Made by a program: the position numbers and the translations under genes. From Gammaproteobacteria bacterium (GTDB taxonomy: Bacteria > Pseudomonadota > Gammaproteobacteria > Pseudomonadales > Pseudohongiellaceae), in the NCBI GenBank assembly GCA_018401885.1, contig JAGYKB010000005.1, positions 62,001 to 126,000 of the forward strand: a stretch of 64,000 nt of DNA. Reading direction: 5' to 3'. Below the pieces are notes generated by a model. That model searched no databases. It was given only the letters and a program-made list of their open reading frames with translations, and was not told the DNA's origin. Positions 20,349-29,571 of this stretch are shown one piece after another. Each line of letters begins with the position of its first letter. The stretch's first letter is position 1.

Positions 20349-20792
20349 ATGCCGAGAATTAAGGTAAGTACTCCAGATAACCCGCGCTTTCGCATGGAGA
20401 GAAAAGTGGGGATAAGCGATTTAAATTACGCGAAACATTTAGACAGCACAGCGATGGTAGCAATATTGAATGAAGCAAGACTGCAAATGCTGGGTGATCT
20501 CGGCTTCACTGAAGGCAATATCTATGGTCTGGGCCTTGTGGTTACCGACTTCGCGATAGAGTACCGGGCGGAGTCGTTTGCAAACGACACCCTCGTCATC
20601 GATGTCTCTGTGGGTGAGTTTACCCGCTATGGCTGCGATATTGGCTTCATCGTCACCAACGCAGCGCTCGATCAAATCGTGTGCAAGGCGAAGGCGGGTG
20701 TTGTTTTCATGGACTTCGATAAGCACCAACTCGCCGATGTTCCTGCTGCGTTCAAGACACGAGTCGAATTGCCACAGGTGAGGGTGGCGTAG
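20349..20792 (+). CDS. acyl-CoA thioesterase, 4HBT hotdog family
   Basis: The 147-residue product has the 4-hydroxybenzoyl-CoA/YbgC-type hotdog pattern: DLNYAKHLDSTAMVAILNEARLQML, with the usual active-site aspartate/glutamate region, then VTDFAIEYRAESFANDTLVIDV. It hydrolyses acyl-CoA thioesters in the cytoplasm; the natural substrate is unknown. An AAGGAG site precedes the ATG by 8 bases. It is upstream of lptF with 72 bases between, so co-transcription is possible. Confidence 0.85.
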   Translation: MPRIKVSTPDNPRFRMERKVGISDLNYAKHLDSTAMVAILNEARLQMLGDLGFTEGNIYGLGLVVTDFAIEYRAESFANDTLVIDVSVGEFTRYGCDIGFIVTNAALDQIVCKAKAGVVFMDFDKHQLADVPAAFKTRVELPQVRVA

Positions 20793-20864
20793 TGCGACTA
20801 ACGTCTCTGCGTTAAATGGATTAGACTTGCCCCTGAGCCTTTCCAACCTGCGGAGCAAGTCCGA

Positions 20865-21953
20865 TTGATCATATTTCGCTATCTTAGCCGGCAGCTTCTG
20901 CAAGCAATGGCAGCCGTCACGCTTGTGCTCTTGGTAGTGGCACTTACTGGACGGTTTATCCAGTACTTGGGTCAGGCGGTTGCTGGCGAACTCGCCACAG
21001 ACGCACTGCTTTTATTGATAGTCTTCCGCCTTCCCGACTTCCTTCTCGTCATCGTCCCACTCGCTTTTTTCCTGTCTATTTTGCTGGTTTATGGGCGGAT
21101 GTACGCCGAGAACGAGATGGTGGTGCTGATAGCCAGCGGTTTTAGCGAAAAAGAGCTTGTTCGAATGAGTCTAGGTTTTGCAGCGCTGATTGTGCTTCTC
21201 GTCGGTTCGCTTTCCTTGGTGCTCGCACCTTGGGGCGTGCGCAAGACAGAGGAGGTTCTGCAGGCGCAAAAAAATCTAACTGAGGTCGATCTAATTGTTG
21301 CAGGGCAGTTTCAGAGTTTCGGCGGCGGAGCACGCGTCACACACGCGGAGCGCGTACTAACCACAACTGCTGGGCAACGGCAGCTACAAGGTGTGTTTGT
21401 CGCGACCGGGGTCGATGCTACCCCACGAATTCTGATCGCCGAAAGCGCAAGACCCGTGGTCGAGGCTGATGGCTCGCGATTTATGCTCTTGAACAACGTC
21501 GCCCAGTACGAAGGGCTTGCCGGTGCCGCGGATTTTACTGTGAGTCGCTCGAAGGCCCAATCAATCAGGCTTCCCGACGCGCGCGAACGCGAGCTAATCT
21601 TAGAAGAAGAAACGCTATCGACTATTGAATTACTCGGTAGCTCTGATCTCGCTCGAGTTGCCGAATTGCAGTGGCGCATTGCGACGCTTCTGCTAGTCCC
21701 AATACTTACGCTTATTGCGGTGCCGCTAAGCCGAGTTGGTCCCAGGCAGGGGCGCTATTCGCGCCTAGTACCAGCGGCGCTTTTGTATGCGACTTACTTT
21801 GTGCTGCTGCAGTACTGCCGGGACGCGATATCCGGTGGCGAATTATCTCCAGCACTCGGTATGTGGTGGGTTCATGGTGCGTTTTTCGTAATCGCACTTG
21901 CTGCGAATGGATTTCTGACACCGCCCAAGCGCAGCCTGGCGAGAGCGAGCTAA
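20865..21953 (+). CDS. lptF: LPS export permease LptF
   Basis: This 362-residue inner-membrane subunit of the LptB2FGC complex extracts lipopolysaccharide for transport to the outer membrane. Three spans near the N-terminus and three near the C-terminus flank a periplasmic beta-jellyroll domain (about 105-260). The start IIFRYLSRQLLQAMA is typical. The start codon is TTG, supported by GGAG 9 bases upstream and by the alignment of the first residues with the family. Its TAA stop overlaps the lptG ATG by one base, so translation is probably coupled. Confidence 0.95.
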   Translation: MIIFRYLSRQLLQAMAAVTLVLLVVALTGRFIQYLGQAVAGELATDALLLLIVFRLPDFLLVIVPLAFFLSILLVYGRMYAENEMVVLIASGFSEKELVRMSLGFAALIVLLVGSLSLVLAPWGVRKTEEVLQAQKNLTEVDLIVAGQFQSFGGGARVTHAERVLTTTAGQRQLQGVFVATGVDATPRILIAESARPVVEADGSRFMLLNNVAQYEGLAGAADFTVSRSKAQSIRLPDARERELILEEETLSTIELLGSSDLARVAELQWRIATLLLVPILTLIAVPLSRVGPRQGRYSRLVPAALLYATYFVLLQYCRDAISGGELSPALGMWWVHGAFFVIALAANGFLTPPKRSLARAS

Positions 21954-23077
21954 TGGCCAATAAACCAATGACGCTGATCGATGCCTACATACGTAAACGC
22001 GTGCTGCTCGCGATGCTCGTCGTCATCTCGCTCGTGCTGAGCATCGATGTCGTGTTCGCTTTGGTCGAGGAGCTTGGCGATAGTGAAAATGCCTACACTT
22101 CTACACAGGCGCTTCTGTACGTACTGAAGACACTTCCTTCGCGGATTTTTCAATTACTCCCTTTCACAGCCCTCGGTGGCAGTTTGATTGGCCTCGGGAT
22201 AATGGCCTCGCATAACGAGCTAATAGTAATTCAATCAGCTGGTGTGAGCACGTGGCGGTTGGTTTGGGCTGTGATAAAACCAGCGTTCATCGTGATGTTT
22301 GCAGGCCTCATCCTCGGCGAATACGTTGCCCCTTCGCTGCAACAGTCTGCACAGAGTTCTAAGGCGGTGCTGCGCAGCGGTGTTCAATCTATCGACGCGG
22401 GACAGGGGAGCTGGCGCCGTATTGGGAATGAATTTATCCATGTTAATGCGATCGCTCCCGGCGGTGAGACACTCTATGGCGTCTCGCGCTATCGCCTGAC
22501 AACCGCTAAAACGGACCCCGCGGACTCGAAACCAGCGGCAACGTTGGGCCTTTCGCATATCAGTTTTGCTCAAAGCGCTGCGTACATAGCTGAAGAAGGG
22601 GGCTACTGGCAGCTCGAGAATGTGTCCGAGACGCGATTTCTGCCAGATTCGGTAGAAACTGCGCAGCGAGCAAGTGAGAATTGGCATGTTGACCTCTCAC
22701 CGGAGTTACTCGCAGTTCTGCTTGTGGCGCCTGACAGACAATCGATCAGCGGGCTTTACAATTTTGCGCGCTTCTTCGAGTCTCAAGGGCTGGATGCAGA
22801 CCGCTACATGCTAAGTTTCTGGGGCAAACTACTGCAGCCGCTCGCGACGCTTGCGCTCGTGCTTCTGGCCGTGTCCTTCGTTTTCGGCCCGCTGCGCGAA
22901 GCGACGATGGGCTTTCGAGTCTTTGTTGCAATCGGTGTTGGCCTGCTATTCACGATAGTGCAGCAGCTGCTCGAACCAGCGAGTCTATTGTTGGGCATTG
23001 ATCCGCTGTTTGCCGTATTGCTGCCCATTGTGAGTTGTGCGGCATTGGGCGTGGTGTCGATGTTACGGGTACGATAG
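21953..23077 (+). CDS. lptG: LPS export permease LptG
   Basis: This 374-residue partner of LptF has the same architecture: membrane spans, a periplasmic domain at about 110-270, then three final spans. The start TLIDAYIRKRVLLAMLVV and the PSRIFQLLPFTALGGSLIGLG loop are family signatures. The frame is open further upstream inside lptF, but the ATG at 21953, overlapping the lptF stop, gives the normal length. It converges with the RDD-protein gene, leaving only six bases between stops. Confidence 0.95.
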   Translation: MANKPMTLIDAYIRKRVLLAMLVVISLVLSIDVVFALVEELGDSENAYTSTQALLYVLKTLPSRIFQLLPFTALGGSLIGLGIMASHNELIVIQSAGVSTWRLVWAVIKPAFIVMFAGLILGEYVAPSLQQSAQSSKAVLRSGVQSIDAGQGSWRRIGNEFIHVNAIAPGGETLYGVSRYRLTTAKTDPADSKPAATLGLSHISFAQSAAYIAEEGGYWQLENVSETRFLPDSVETAQRASENWHVDLSPELLAVLLVAPDRQSISGLYNFARFFESQGLDADRYMLSFWGKLLQPLATLALVLLAVSFVFGPLREATMGFRVFVAIGVGLLFTIVQQLLEPASLLLGIDPLFAVLLPIVSCAALGVVSMLRVR

Positions 23078-23083
23078 TGGAAA

Positions 23084-23620
23084 CTACGTAGGGTTTTTCT
23101 CGAAAGGTTTGTAGCCTTTTGGCATGAGGACGACTTTTGTTGCGCTCAGTTTGTCGTGCAGCGCATCGTTGTCTTTGTCGAAGTAGAGCCAGAGGTAGCC
23201 GATCCCGCCAAGCCAAAACGCAGGCCATGCTGAGAAAAATCGGATAATGCCTTGGCGTATGCTCATCGGTCGATCATCCAGTGAGAGCGCCTTAATGCGC
23301 CAAGAAATCATCCCAAGTGTCTGCCCGCCCCGAGTCCAGAACCAGAGATAGAATCCTGAGCTACTTGCAACCATCAAAAGGAATGTCAGAGTGCTGACCA
23401 CAGAGTCTGTTTGAACCACGCCATCGACGACTTGATTGCTGTCGGTTCCAAAAATACCCAGCATGGCGTAGCCAATGAACATCCACATCGCAAATACGAG
23501 AAAGCCATCATACAGCAGCGCCGCAAGGCGTCTAGGGAGACCTGCGCGTGGGTAGGTGGATTCGTCGTGGCGGGTCGTGATGCCGGCTTTGTTCTCGGAC
23601 TGCGTATTCTCAGCGTTCAA
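23084..23620 (-). CDS. RDD-family membrane protein
   Basis: The 178-residue product has the RDD domain: LPRRLAALLYDGFL with the first arginine/aspartate pair near residues 29-38, a second span after a variable loop, and QTLGMISWRIKALSLDD before the last spans. The family is of uncertain role; some members affect ion transport. No early ATG exists in the frame. The TTG at 23620 with a GAGAG site upstream is the best start, giving a polar 28-residue lead before the first span. Confidence 0.85.
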   Translation of the reverse strand: MNAENTQSENKAGITTRHDESTYPRAGLPRRLAALLYDGFLVFAMWMFIGYAMLGIFGTDSNQVVDGVVQTDSVVSTLTFLLMVASSSGFYLWFWTRGGQTLGMISWRIKALSLDDRPMSIRQGIIRFFSAWPAFWLGGIGYLWLYFDKDNDALHDKLSATKVVLMPKGYKPFEKNPT

Positions 23621-23840
23621 TTGAGTTACTCTCAGGCTAGGTTAGTGAATCAGAGGGCCTTTATTCTACGTTATTACGTGTGTTGATAGTTAAAGGTCCG
23701 CACAAAAAGCGAGGCAAGTCGCCTATTTTGGCGAATGCTAGCAATGCTGAATATAAGCAGAGCGATTAACACCGGCTATCGACTTTGCTAGACTCAGCGA
23801 GCCTTGATGAACAGGGCCTCCGCATATCAGAGACGTCGTT

Positions 23841-25388
23841 ATGAATTCTAAACCCAATGCTCGTCGCATTCAGCTACTAGACACTACGCTACGCGATGGC
23901 GAGCAGACTCAGAGTGTGTCCTTTTCAGGCAGCGAGAAAGTGAGCATCGCGCGTGCGCTGCTTCAGTCGTTGAAAGTCGATCGCATTGAAGTCGCCTCGG
24001 CGTGTGTTTCCGACGGGGAAAAGCAGGCAGTGGCGCAGATTACTGCATGGGCGGCGGAACATGGCCTCGTTGATCGTGTTGAGGTGCTCGGTTTTGTCGA
24101 CCGTAAGCGTAGTGTCGATTGGATTGTCAGTGCCGGTGGAAAGGTCATTAATTTGCTAGCCAAGGGCAGTGAAAAGCACTGCCGAGAACAGCTGAGCAAA
24201 ACCCTCGAGCAGCACGTCGCCGATATTGAAGCAACTATCGCCTACGCGCACGAAAAAGGGCTGCGCGTGAATATGTATTTGGAAGATTGGTCGAATGGTT
24301 ACGCCGACAGTCCAGACTACGTTTTCGGCCTCATCGAGGCGACGAAGTCACTGGGCATCGGTCATTATTTGCTACCAGATACGCTAGGCTTACTGTCGCC
24401 CGGAGAAGTCCGCGAGTCGCTCACCGATATGATGACACGCTTCCCCGATCAGACCTTCGATTTCCATCCGCATAACGATTACGGCCTCGCAACCGCGAAT
24501 GCATTGGCGGCGGTTGAGGTCGGTATTAACACGATTCACTGCACAATAAACTGTCTCGGTGAGAGGGCAGGGAACGCCTCGCTTGCCGAGGTCGCTGTGG
24601 CGCTGCGCGATAAAATGGGTATGGATCTTGCCATCGACGAGTCGCGCATTAGCACCCTTAGCCGCATGGTAGAAAATTTTTCCGGTAAATGGGTCGCCGC
24701 TAATACGCCAATTGTGGGAGCAGATGTCTTTACTCAGACCGCGGGTATTCATGCGGACGGCGACTTAAAAGGCGATCTCTACGTCACTAATCTGAGTCCT
24801 GAACGATTCGGACGTAAACGCGTTTACGCTCTTGGAAAGATGAGCGGCAAGGCCTCACTTATCAACAATCTCGATGAGCTGGGTATAAGCCTAAGCAAAG
24901 AGGATCAAGCAAAAGTGCTCGAGCGCGTGGTAAGACTTGGTGACTCGAAGCAGATTATCACCTCCGAGGATCTACCATTTATTATCGCAGATGTTATGCA
25001 GAGCGGAGATTTCGAACACATTTCGCTTCTTAACTGCTACATAAACAGCGGTCTTGACGTAGAAAGCACGGCAAGCATCCGCGTAAAAATCGGGGGTGAA
25101 GAGGCGCAGGGTTCCGGCTCAGGCAATGGCGGTTTCGCTGCGTTCTTCGACGCGATCGAAAAAATTCTGGCACCGACGGGTTTTGATATGCCTGTTTTGA
25201 TCGACTACGAGGTGCATATACCTCGGGGTGGAAAGATTAATGCGCTAACCGAATGTATTATCACGTGGGAATGGCAAGAGCAGGACTTCAAAACGCGAGG
25301 AGTCGATTCCAATCAGGTGCTCGCCGCGGTAAAAGCGACGCTGCGAATGATTAATCTGAGAATGCACGCCGACGCCTTCGCTTCGTAG
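23841..25388 (+). CDS. 2-isopropylmalate/citramalate synthase family enzyme (Bacteroidetes-like type)
   Basis: This 515-residue enzyme condenses acetyl-CoA with a 2-oxo acid. The TIM-barrel begins LLDTTLRDGEQTQSVSFS (residues 12-29), with the metal site FHPHNDYGLA near 212 and NCLGERAGNASL near 240. A C-terminal LeuA regulatory/dimer domain (about 370-510) ends KTRGVDSNQVLAAVKATL. From memory it resembles the LeuA of Cytophaga-like bacteria more than the second LeuA at 30.3 kb. It could make isopropylmalate or citramalate. It converges with leuB; a shared bidirectional terminator lies between. Confidence 0.87.
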   Translation: MNSKPNARRIQLLDTTLRDGEQTQSVSFSGSEKVSIARALLQSLKVDRIEVASACVSDGEKQAVAQITAWAAEHGLVDRVEVLGFVDRKRSVDWIVSAGGKVINLLAKGSEKHCREQLSKTLEQHVADIEATIAYAHEKGLRVNMYLEDWSNGYADSPDYVFGLIEATKSLGIGHYLLPDTLGLLSPGEVRESLTDMMTRFPDQTFDFHPHNDYGLATANALAAVEVGINTIHCTINCLGERAGNASLAEVAVALRDKMGMDLAIDESRISTLSRMVENFSGKWVAANTPIVGADVFTQTAGIHADGDLKGDLYVTNLSPERFGRKRVYALGKMSGKASLINNLDELGISLSKEDQAKVLERVVRLGDSKQIITSEDLPFIIADVMQSGDFEHISLLNCYINSGLDVESTASIRVKIGGEEAQGSGSGNGGFAAFFDAIEKILAPTGFDMPVLIDYEVHIPRGGKINALTECIITWEWQEQDFKTRGVDSNQVLAAVKATLRMINLRMHADAFAS

Positions 25389-25393
25389 CTAAT

Positions 25394-25427
25394 AAAAAAA
25401 ACGCCCTGTTAAGGGCGTTTTGTGTTT
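25394..25427. terminator. bidirectional rho-independent terminator
   Basis: AACGCCCT (25400-25407) pairs with AGGGCGTT (25412-25419) around a GTTA loop. T-rich tails follow on both strands: TTTTGTGTTTT on plus, a longer T run on minus. It ends the isopropylmalate-synthase-like gene and the convergent leuB. Confidence 0.92.
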
Positions 25428-25503
25428 TGAGCTAGGCGGGATACTCACTGCTCAAAAAGGCGGTAAGGGGCGCTAAAAATTATTTCGCTCAAAAAATACT
25501 GCA

Positions 25504-26613
25504 CTAAACCCTGGGGCATTTCGCAAGTTCAGCAGCGACGAGATCGCCGAAGGCGCTCGTGCTAATCATATTTACGCCAGCGCCGGGCTTGGATAGATCC
25601 GGGGTCGAGTTGCCCTGAGCAAACACTTCCTGCATTGCGTGCCAGACATTTTTGGCCTCAGCCTCCATCCCAAAACTCATTTCGAGCATCATCGCAACCG
25701 AGCCGATCATCGAGTATGGATTGGCAATGCCTTGACCAGCGATATCAGGCGCGGAGCCATGTGAAGGTTCGTAATAGGCTTTTTCTGGGCCAATGCACGC
25801 CGAGGGCATGAGGCCGAGGGAGCCGAGTATGCCGCCTGCCTGATCGCTTAAGATATCGCCAAACATATTCTCCATCACCATCACGTCGAACTGGCCTGGG
25901 TTCAAACATAGGTAGGTCGCGGCGGCATCAACCAAGATATTGACGACCTTTACATCGGGATAGTCTGCGCCGACCTCGTCTATTATTTCGTTCCATAGCA
26001 CGCTGGATTTTAAGACGTTCGACTTATGGATGTTATGCAGTACTTTCTTACGCTTCTGTGCGGTGTCGAATGCAACGCGTGCAATGTTTGCGATTTGGTC
26101 TTCGTCGTATTCAAGGTTTTCGACAACGTAGCGTTTACCCGCGGCGTTTACCCCCATCTCTTTCTTGCCAAAGTACAGCCCGCCGACGAGTTCGCGGATG
26201 ATGATCATGTCGATTCCATTATCACCGATGATTTCAGGCTTGAGCGGCGAGAAATGCGCAAGGCTCTGGGGCAGGTAAACTGGACGAAAGTTCGCGAATG
26301 TGTTGAAGCGGCGACGCAGTGGAAGCAGGGCGCCGCGCTCTGGTTGCATATCGACGGGAATTTTTTTCGACTCCTCGTGATTTAGCCCGATCGGGCCTTT
26401 TAAGATTGCTGCCGCCTCGTCGCAGAGCTTTTTGGTTTCCTCTGGAAACGAATCTCCGTGGCTAAAATAGGCGCTCGCGCCAAAAGCGCCATGGACGAGT
26501 TCGAACTCGATATCGTTGCGCTGTGCAACTAGGTCGAGAATTTTTACTGCTTCGGCCATGATCTCCGGGCCGATGCCATCGCCGTCGAGTAGCGCTATTT
26601 TGTGTGTGGCCAT
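25504..26613 (-). CDS. leuB: 3-isopropylmalate dehydrogenase
   Basis: This 369-residue NAD-dependent beta-decarboxylating dehydrogenase performs the third step of leucine synthesis. It begins KIALLDGDGIGPEIMAEAV, carries IIIRELVGGLYFG, the substrate/metal segment DVMVMENMFGDILSDQAGG near 236-254, and the NAD-loop EPSHGSAPDIAGQGIANP near 278. leuC and leuD are not in the window. If the convergent synthase makes citramalate, this enzyme could also act on 3-methylmalate, as known for some LeuB proteins. The leader contains a short tandem repeat about 190-230 bases upstream. Confidence 0.95.
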   Translation of the reverse strand: MATHKIALLDGDGIGPEIMAEAVKILDLVAQRNDIEFELVHGAFGASAYFSHGDSFPEETKKLCDEAAAILKGPIGLNHEESKKIPVDMQPERGALLPLRRRFNTFANFRPVYLPQSLAHFSPLKPEIIGDNGIDMIIIRELVGGLYFGKKEMGVNAAGKRYVVENLEYDEDQIANIARVAFDTAQKRKKVLHNIHKSNVLKSSVLWNEIIDEVGADYPDVKVVNILVDAAATYLCLNPGQFDVMVMENMFGDILSDQAGGILGSLGLMPSACIGPEKAYYEPSHGSAPDIAGQGIANPYSMIGSVAMMLEMSFGMEAEAKNVWHAMQEVFAQGNSTPDLSKPGAGVNMISTSAFGDLVAAELAKCPRV

Positions 26614-26947
26614 GGGTCTAATCCTTTGTTTCTGCTAAAACGATTGGTTTCTTGTTTGGTAAATTCTGCATAGTGTTTTCCAGTGAAGTGGGGACGCGAG
26701 GGGCAGAATTATCGCCGCGTAAAGGTAGCAACTCATTCGCTCGAAAGGAAGTGTCCACCAGAGACTAAGTCCCTGAACCAACGAGAGGGTGGCATGGACT
26801 GAACGGGTATATGAACGGGTATAAGAACCGGTATAACCGGTATAAGAGGGCCGCAAGTTGAAGTGTTAGCGTGTAACGAGCGCTTGCTCTTTTGAATTAA
26901 TCAAATCTACCTTGGCGAGAGCAATTTTTAGCGACCCACAACTCTGT
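26614..26947. other. intergenic region upstream of leuB
   Basis: This gap between leuB and the tRNA gene contains no gene. Its only clear structure is the tandem repeat at 26801-26846. A minus-strand frame at 26635-26856 is created by that repeat and has no protein features. It should hold the leuB promoter, but I found no convincing hexamer pair. Confidence 0.5.
26801..26846. repeat. 12-bp tandem repeat, about four units
   Basis: Units are GAACGGGTATAT (26801-26812), GAACGGGTATAA (26813-26824), GAACCGGTATAA (26825-26836) and a partial CCGGTATAAG (26837-26846). The last two carry the palindrome ACCGGT. It lies upstream of leuB and downstream of the tRNA on the same strand. Confidence 0.88.
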
Positions 26948-27034
26948 TGGTACCAGTGGGCGGACTTGAACCGCCACTCCCGCAAAGGAACCGGATTTTG
27001 AATCCGGCGTGTCTACCAATTTCACCACACTGGC
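26948..27034 (-). tRNA. tRNA-Leu (anticodon CAA)
   Basis: This 87-base gene reads from 27034 downward. The acceptor GCCAGTG pairs with CACTGGT. The D-arm, an anticodon stem CCGGA/TCCGG with loop TTCAAAA (anticodon CAA, reading UUG), a long variable arm typical of leucine tRNAs, and a T-loop with GGTTCAAGTCC all fold as expected. CCA is encoded at the 3' end. The first pair is a G-U wobble. Confidence 0.96.
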
Positions 27035-27207
27035 ACAGAGTCGTTGAGACGGGCGAGATTATAGCAGTCTGCCTACGCTTCGCAATGTGATAATGCGCGC
27101 TTATGTCGGTTAACTTGCTGCATTGTTCGGGTGGTGATGCGCCAGTTGAGCGCGTAAACTGCGCGCGGACGTTCACTAAGAGCCCAGTATTAAAGGATCC
27201 AGCACCC

Positions 27208-28242
27208 ATGCAGCTGTCTGATTTCGATTTCGATTTGCCCGAGCATCTCATCGCGCACTACCCTGCCGAACAGCGCCGCCAGAGCCGCCTTTTGTGCCTC
27301 GACACCGAGACTGCCGCAATCACCCATCGAGGTTTTGCCGATCTCCTGTCGCTCGTTAATGAAAAAGATTTGCTGGTGTTTAACGACACGCGTGTTATTC
27401 CGGCTCGGCTCTATGCTCATAAGACCTCCGGCGGTCGCGTCGAGGTGATGGTTGAGCGCATGATGGCGGACAATAGGGTGCTTGCTCAGCTGAAAGCGAG
27501 CAAATCGCCTAAGCCCGGCACGCTGTTGACTATTGATAATGCTGAACTCCCGCCTATCGAGGTGATAGGGCGTCAGGGCGATTTCTACCTATTGCAGTTC
27601 GAAAGCGGCATAGCGCCTGAGGAGATCTTTGTCGAGCATGGCCACATGCCGCTGCCTCCTTATATTAAGCGAGAGGATGAGGCATTCGACGAAGAGCGTT
27701 ACCAAACGGTGTATGCGCGCGAGAACGGCGCAGTCGCCGCACCGACGGCTGGGCTACATTTCGATGAACAAATGCTTGTCGAGCTAGCAGAGAAGGGCGT
27801 AGATACCGCCTATCTTACCTTGCACGTGGGGGCGGGTACTTTTCAGCCTGTGCGCGTAGACAATATCGAAGAGCATAAAATGCACACAGAGCTTATCGAC
27901 GTTGGTAAAGAGGTTTGTGAGAGGGTTGCTGCCTGTCGGGAGCGCGGCGGTAGGGTGATTGCGGTGGGGACGACTACGGTCCGCAGTCTTGAGTCAGCAG
28001 CAGCCAGTGGCGAGCTGACGCCAACGCGTGGTGAGACTGATATTTTCATTTATCCTGGTTATGAATTTAAAGTAGTTGACGCTCTGATTACCAATTTTCA
28101 CCTACCGCAGTCGACGTTATTGATGCTCGTCAGTGCGTTTTGCAATCGCGATATGCTGATGGAGACCTACAGGCAGGCGGTCGCAAATGATTATCGCTTT
28201 TATAGCTATGGCGATGCGATGCTGCTCGGCAGAGGTGTGTGA
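27208..28242 (+). CDS. queA: S-adenosylmethionine:tRNA ribosyltransferase-isomerase
   Basis: This 344-residue enzyme transfers and rearranges the ribosyl part of SAM onto preQ1 in tRNA, giving epoxyqueuosine. It begins QLSDFDFDLPEHLIA and contains LLVFNDTRVIPARL near 59, AAPTAGLHFDEQML near 175, HVGAGTFQPV near 208 and the closing YSYGDAMLL. The longer frame from 27103 adds a non-conserved lead; AAAGGA before 27208 supports the trimmed start. The usual partners tgt, yajC and secDF do not follow here; mdh does. Confidence 0.96.
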   Translation: MQLSDFDFDLPEHLIAHYPAEQRRQSRLLCLDTETAAITHRGFADLLSLVNEKDLLVFNDTRVIPARLYAHKTSGGRVEVMVERMMADNRVLAQLKASKSPKPGTLLTIDNAELPPIEVIGRQGDFYLLQFESGIAPEEIFVEHGHMPLPPYIKREDEAFDEERYQTVYARENGAVAAPTAGLHFDEQMLVELAEKGVDTAYLTLHVGAGTFQPVRVDNIEEHKMHTELIDVGKEVCERVAACRERGGRVIAVGTTTVRSLESAAASGELTPTRGETDIFIYPGYEFKVVDALITNFHLPQSTLLMLVSAFCNRDMLMETYRQAVANDYRFYSYGDAMLLGRGV

Positions 28243-28404
28243 ATTGCGCTGCCTTGGAAGGAAATGACGTCTCACTGTGGTAGCAGCGCTAAAAGAGTTT
28301 TTTTGCTACTATTCGCAACTGGATAGTGCAGGTAACGGTCTAGACATCCAGAACCCTCCAGTTGTACTGGTTAGTTTTACTGGGAGTGCCTCCCAGCGCT
28401 TGGC

Positions 28405-28446
28405 ACCTAATACCTAACACTTAACCCCTAATCCCAACCCCCAACA
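28405..28446 (+). repeat. degenerate 7-bp tandem repeat in mdh leader
   Basis: Six heptamers run without gaps: ACCTAAT, ACCTAAC, ACTTAAC, CCCTAAT, CCCAACC, CCCAACA. The array stops directly at the ribosome site (AGGA, 28446-28449) of mdh. Eight bases before it is a perfect hairpin, CTGGGAG (28380-28386) and CTCCCAG (28390-28396), with no T run. Confidence 0.85.
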
Positions 28447-28456
28447 GGAACACAAA

Positions 28457-29434
28457 ATGAAAGCACCAGTACGCGTCGCTGTAACCGGAGCAGCAGGCCA
28501 AATTAGTTATTCCCTTCTGTTCAGGATCGCCGCGGGTGAGATGCTCGGTGCCGATCAGCCGGTCATCTTGCAACTCTTGGAGATTACGCCAGCATTGGAC
28601 GCGCTTGCGGGCACGGTAATGGAAATCGAGGACTGCGCTTTTCCATTGGTAGCAGGAATCGTGCAAACCGATGACGCGAGCATTGCGTTCAAAGACGCAG
28701 ATTACTGCCTGCTCGTAGGTGCTCGACCGCGTGGCCCGGGTATGGAGCGTAAGGATCTGCTGGAAGCAAACGCGGCCATCTTCTCGGCGCAGGGCAAGGC
28801 GATAAACGACAATGCAAGCAGAGACGTCAAGGTGCTCGTTGTTGGTAATCCTGCTAACACTAACGCGCTTATCGCCTACCGCAACGCGCCGGATCTAAAC
28901 CCAGGTCAATTCACCGCCATGACGCGTTTGGATCACAACCGTGCGATGGCACAGTTAGCGAACAAGACTGGCAAGCACAGCACTGATGTCGAGAACATGA
29001 TCATCTGGGGCAACCACTCAGCGACTCAGTACCCAGACATTCATCACTGTACAGTGGCGGGTGCGGCGGCGACTAGCCTCGTCGACCAAGATTGGATTAC
29101 CGGTGATTTTATCCCGACTGTACAGCAGCGAGGCGCTGCGATTATCAAAGCGCGCGGCCTGTCGAGCGCAGCGTCTGCCGCGAATGCGGCGATTGAGCAT
29201 ATGCGTGATTGGGCGCTGGGTACTAACGGTAAGATCGTCAGCATGGGAATTCACAGCGATGGGAGCTACGGCGTCACCGAAGGTTTGATTTATTCGTTCC
29301 CTGTAACCTGCGCAAACGGCGAATACAGCATTGTTCAAGATTTAGAGATTAACGCGTTTAGCCAAGATCTCATGGATAAGTCAGAGATCGAACTAAGCGA
29401 AGAGCGCGATGCCGTGGCAAGTCTGCTCCCGTAG
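28457..29434 (+). CDS. mdh: malate dehydrogenase
   Basis: This 325-residue NAD-dependent TCA-cycle enzyme interconverts malate and oxaloacetate. The nucleotide fold begins [18 protein letters not shown], followed by [17 protein letters not shown] with the substrate arginines, [22 protein letters not shown], and the catalytic histidine in [13 protein letters not shown]. This is the longer cytosolic-MDH-like type (MalDH2) common in proteobacteria. The 214-base leader carries a hairpin and a heptamer repeat. A strong terminator follows the gene. Confidence 0.97.
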   Translation: MKAPVRVAVTGAAGQISYSLLFRIAAGEMLGADQPVILQLLEITPALDALAGTVMEIEDCAFPLVAGIVQTDDASIAFKDADYCLLVGARPRGPGMERKDLLEANAAIFSAQGKAINDNASRDVKVLVVGNPANTNALIAYRNAPDLNPGQFTAMTRLDHNRAMAQLANKTGKHSTDVENMIIWGNHSATQYPDIHHCTVAGAAATSLVDQDWITGDFIPTVQQRGAAIIKARGLSSAASAANAAIEHMRDWALGTNGKIVSMGIHSDGSYGVTEGLIYSFPVTCANGEYSIVQDLEINAFSQDLMDKSEIELSEERDAVASLLP

Positions 29435-29505
29435 TGAGGCAATCATCCCTCGCAGTCTCAGCGCTGCTAATGGTCAGACTTAGTACTAATTAATTAGTAT
29501 TAGGT

Positions 29506-29531
29506 AAAAAGGCGGCGAGAGCCGCCTTTTT
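29506..29531. terminator. bidirectional rho-independent terminator
   Basis: AAAAAGGCGGC (29506-29516) and GCCGCCTTTTT (29521-29531) form an 11-bp stem with loop GAGA. It serves mdh on the plus strand, and by symmetry the Lrp-type gene on the minus strand. Confidence 0.95.
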
Positions 29532-29571
29532 ATTGCTCCCACGGCAAGCGTTTAAGTGAGTGAGCCCACTG

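Noticed and set aside
26635-26856. Repeat-rich small protein on the minus strand before leuB
   Set aside because: Its YTG/YTR repeats are only the translated 12-bp DNA repeat; no start signal.
29484-29499. 16-bp AT palindrome after mdh as Lrp site
   Set aside because: It lies between two gene ends just before a terminator, not near a promoter.
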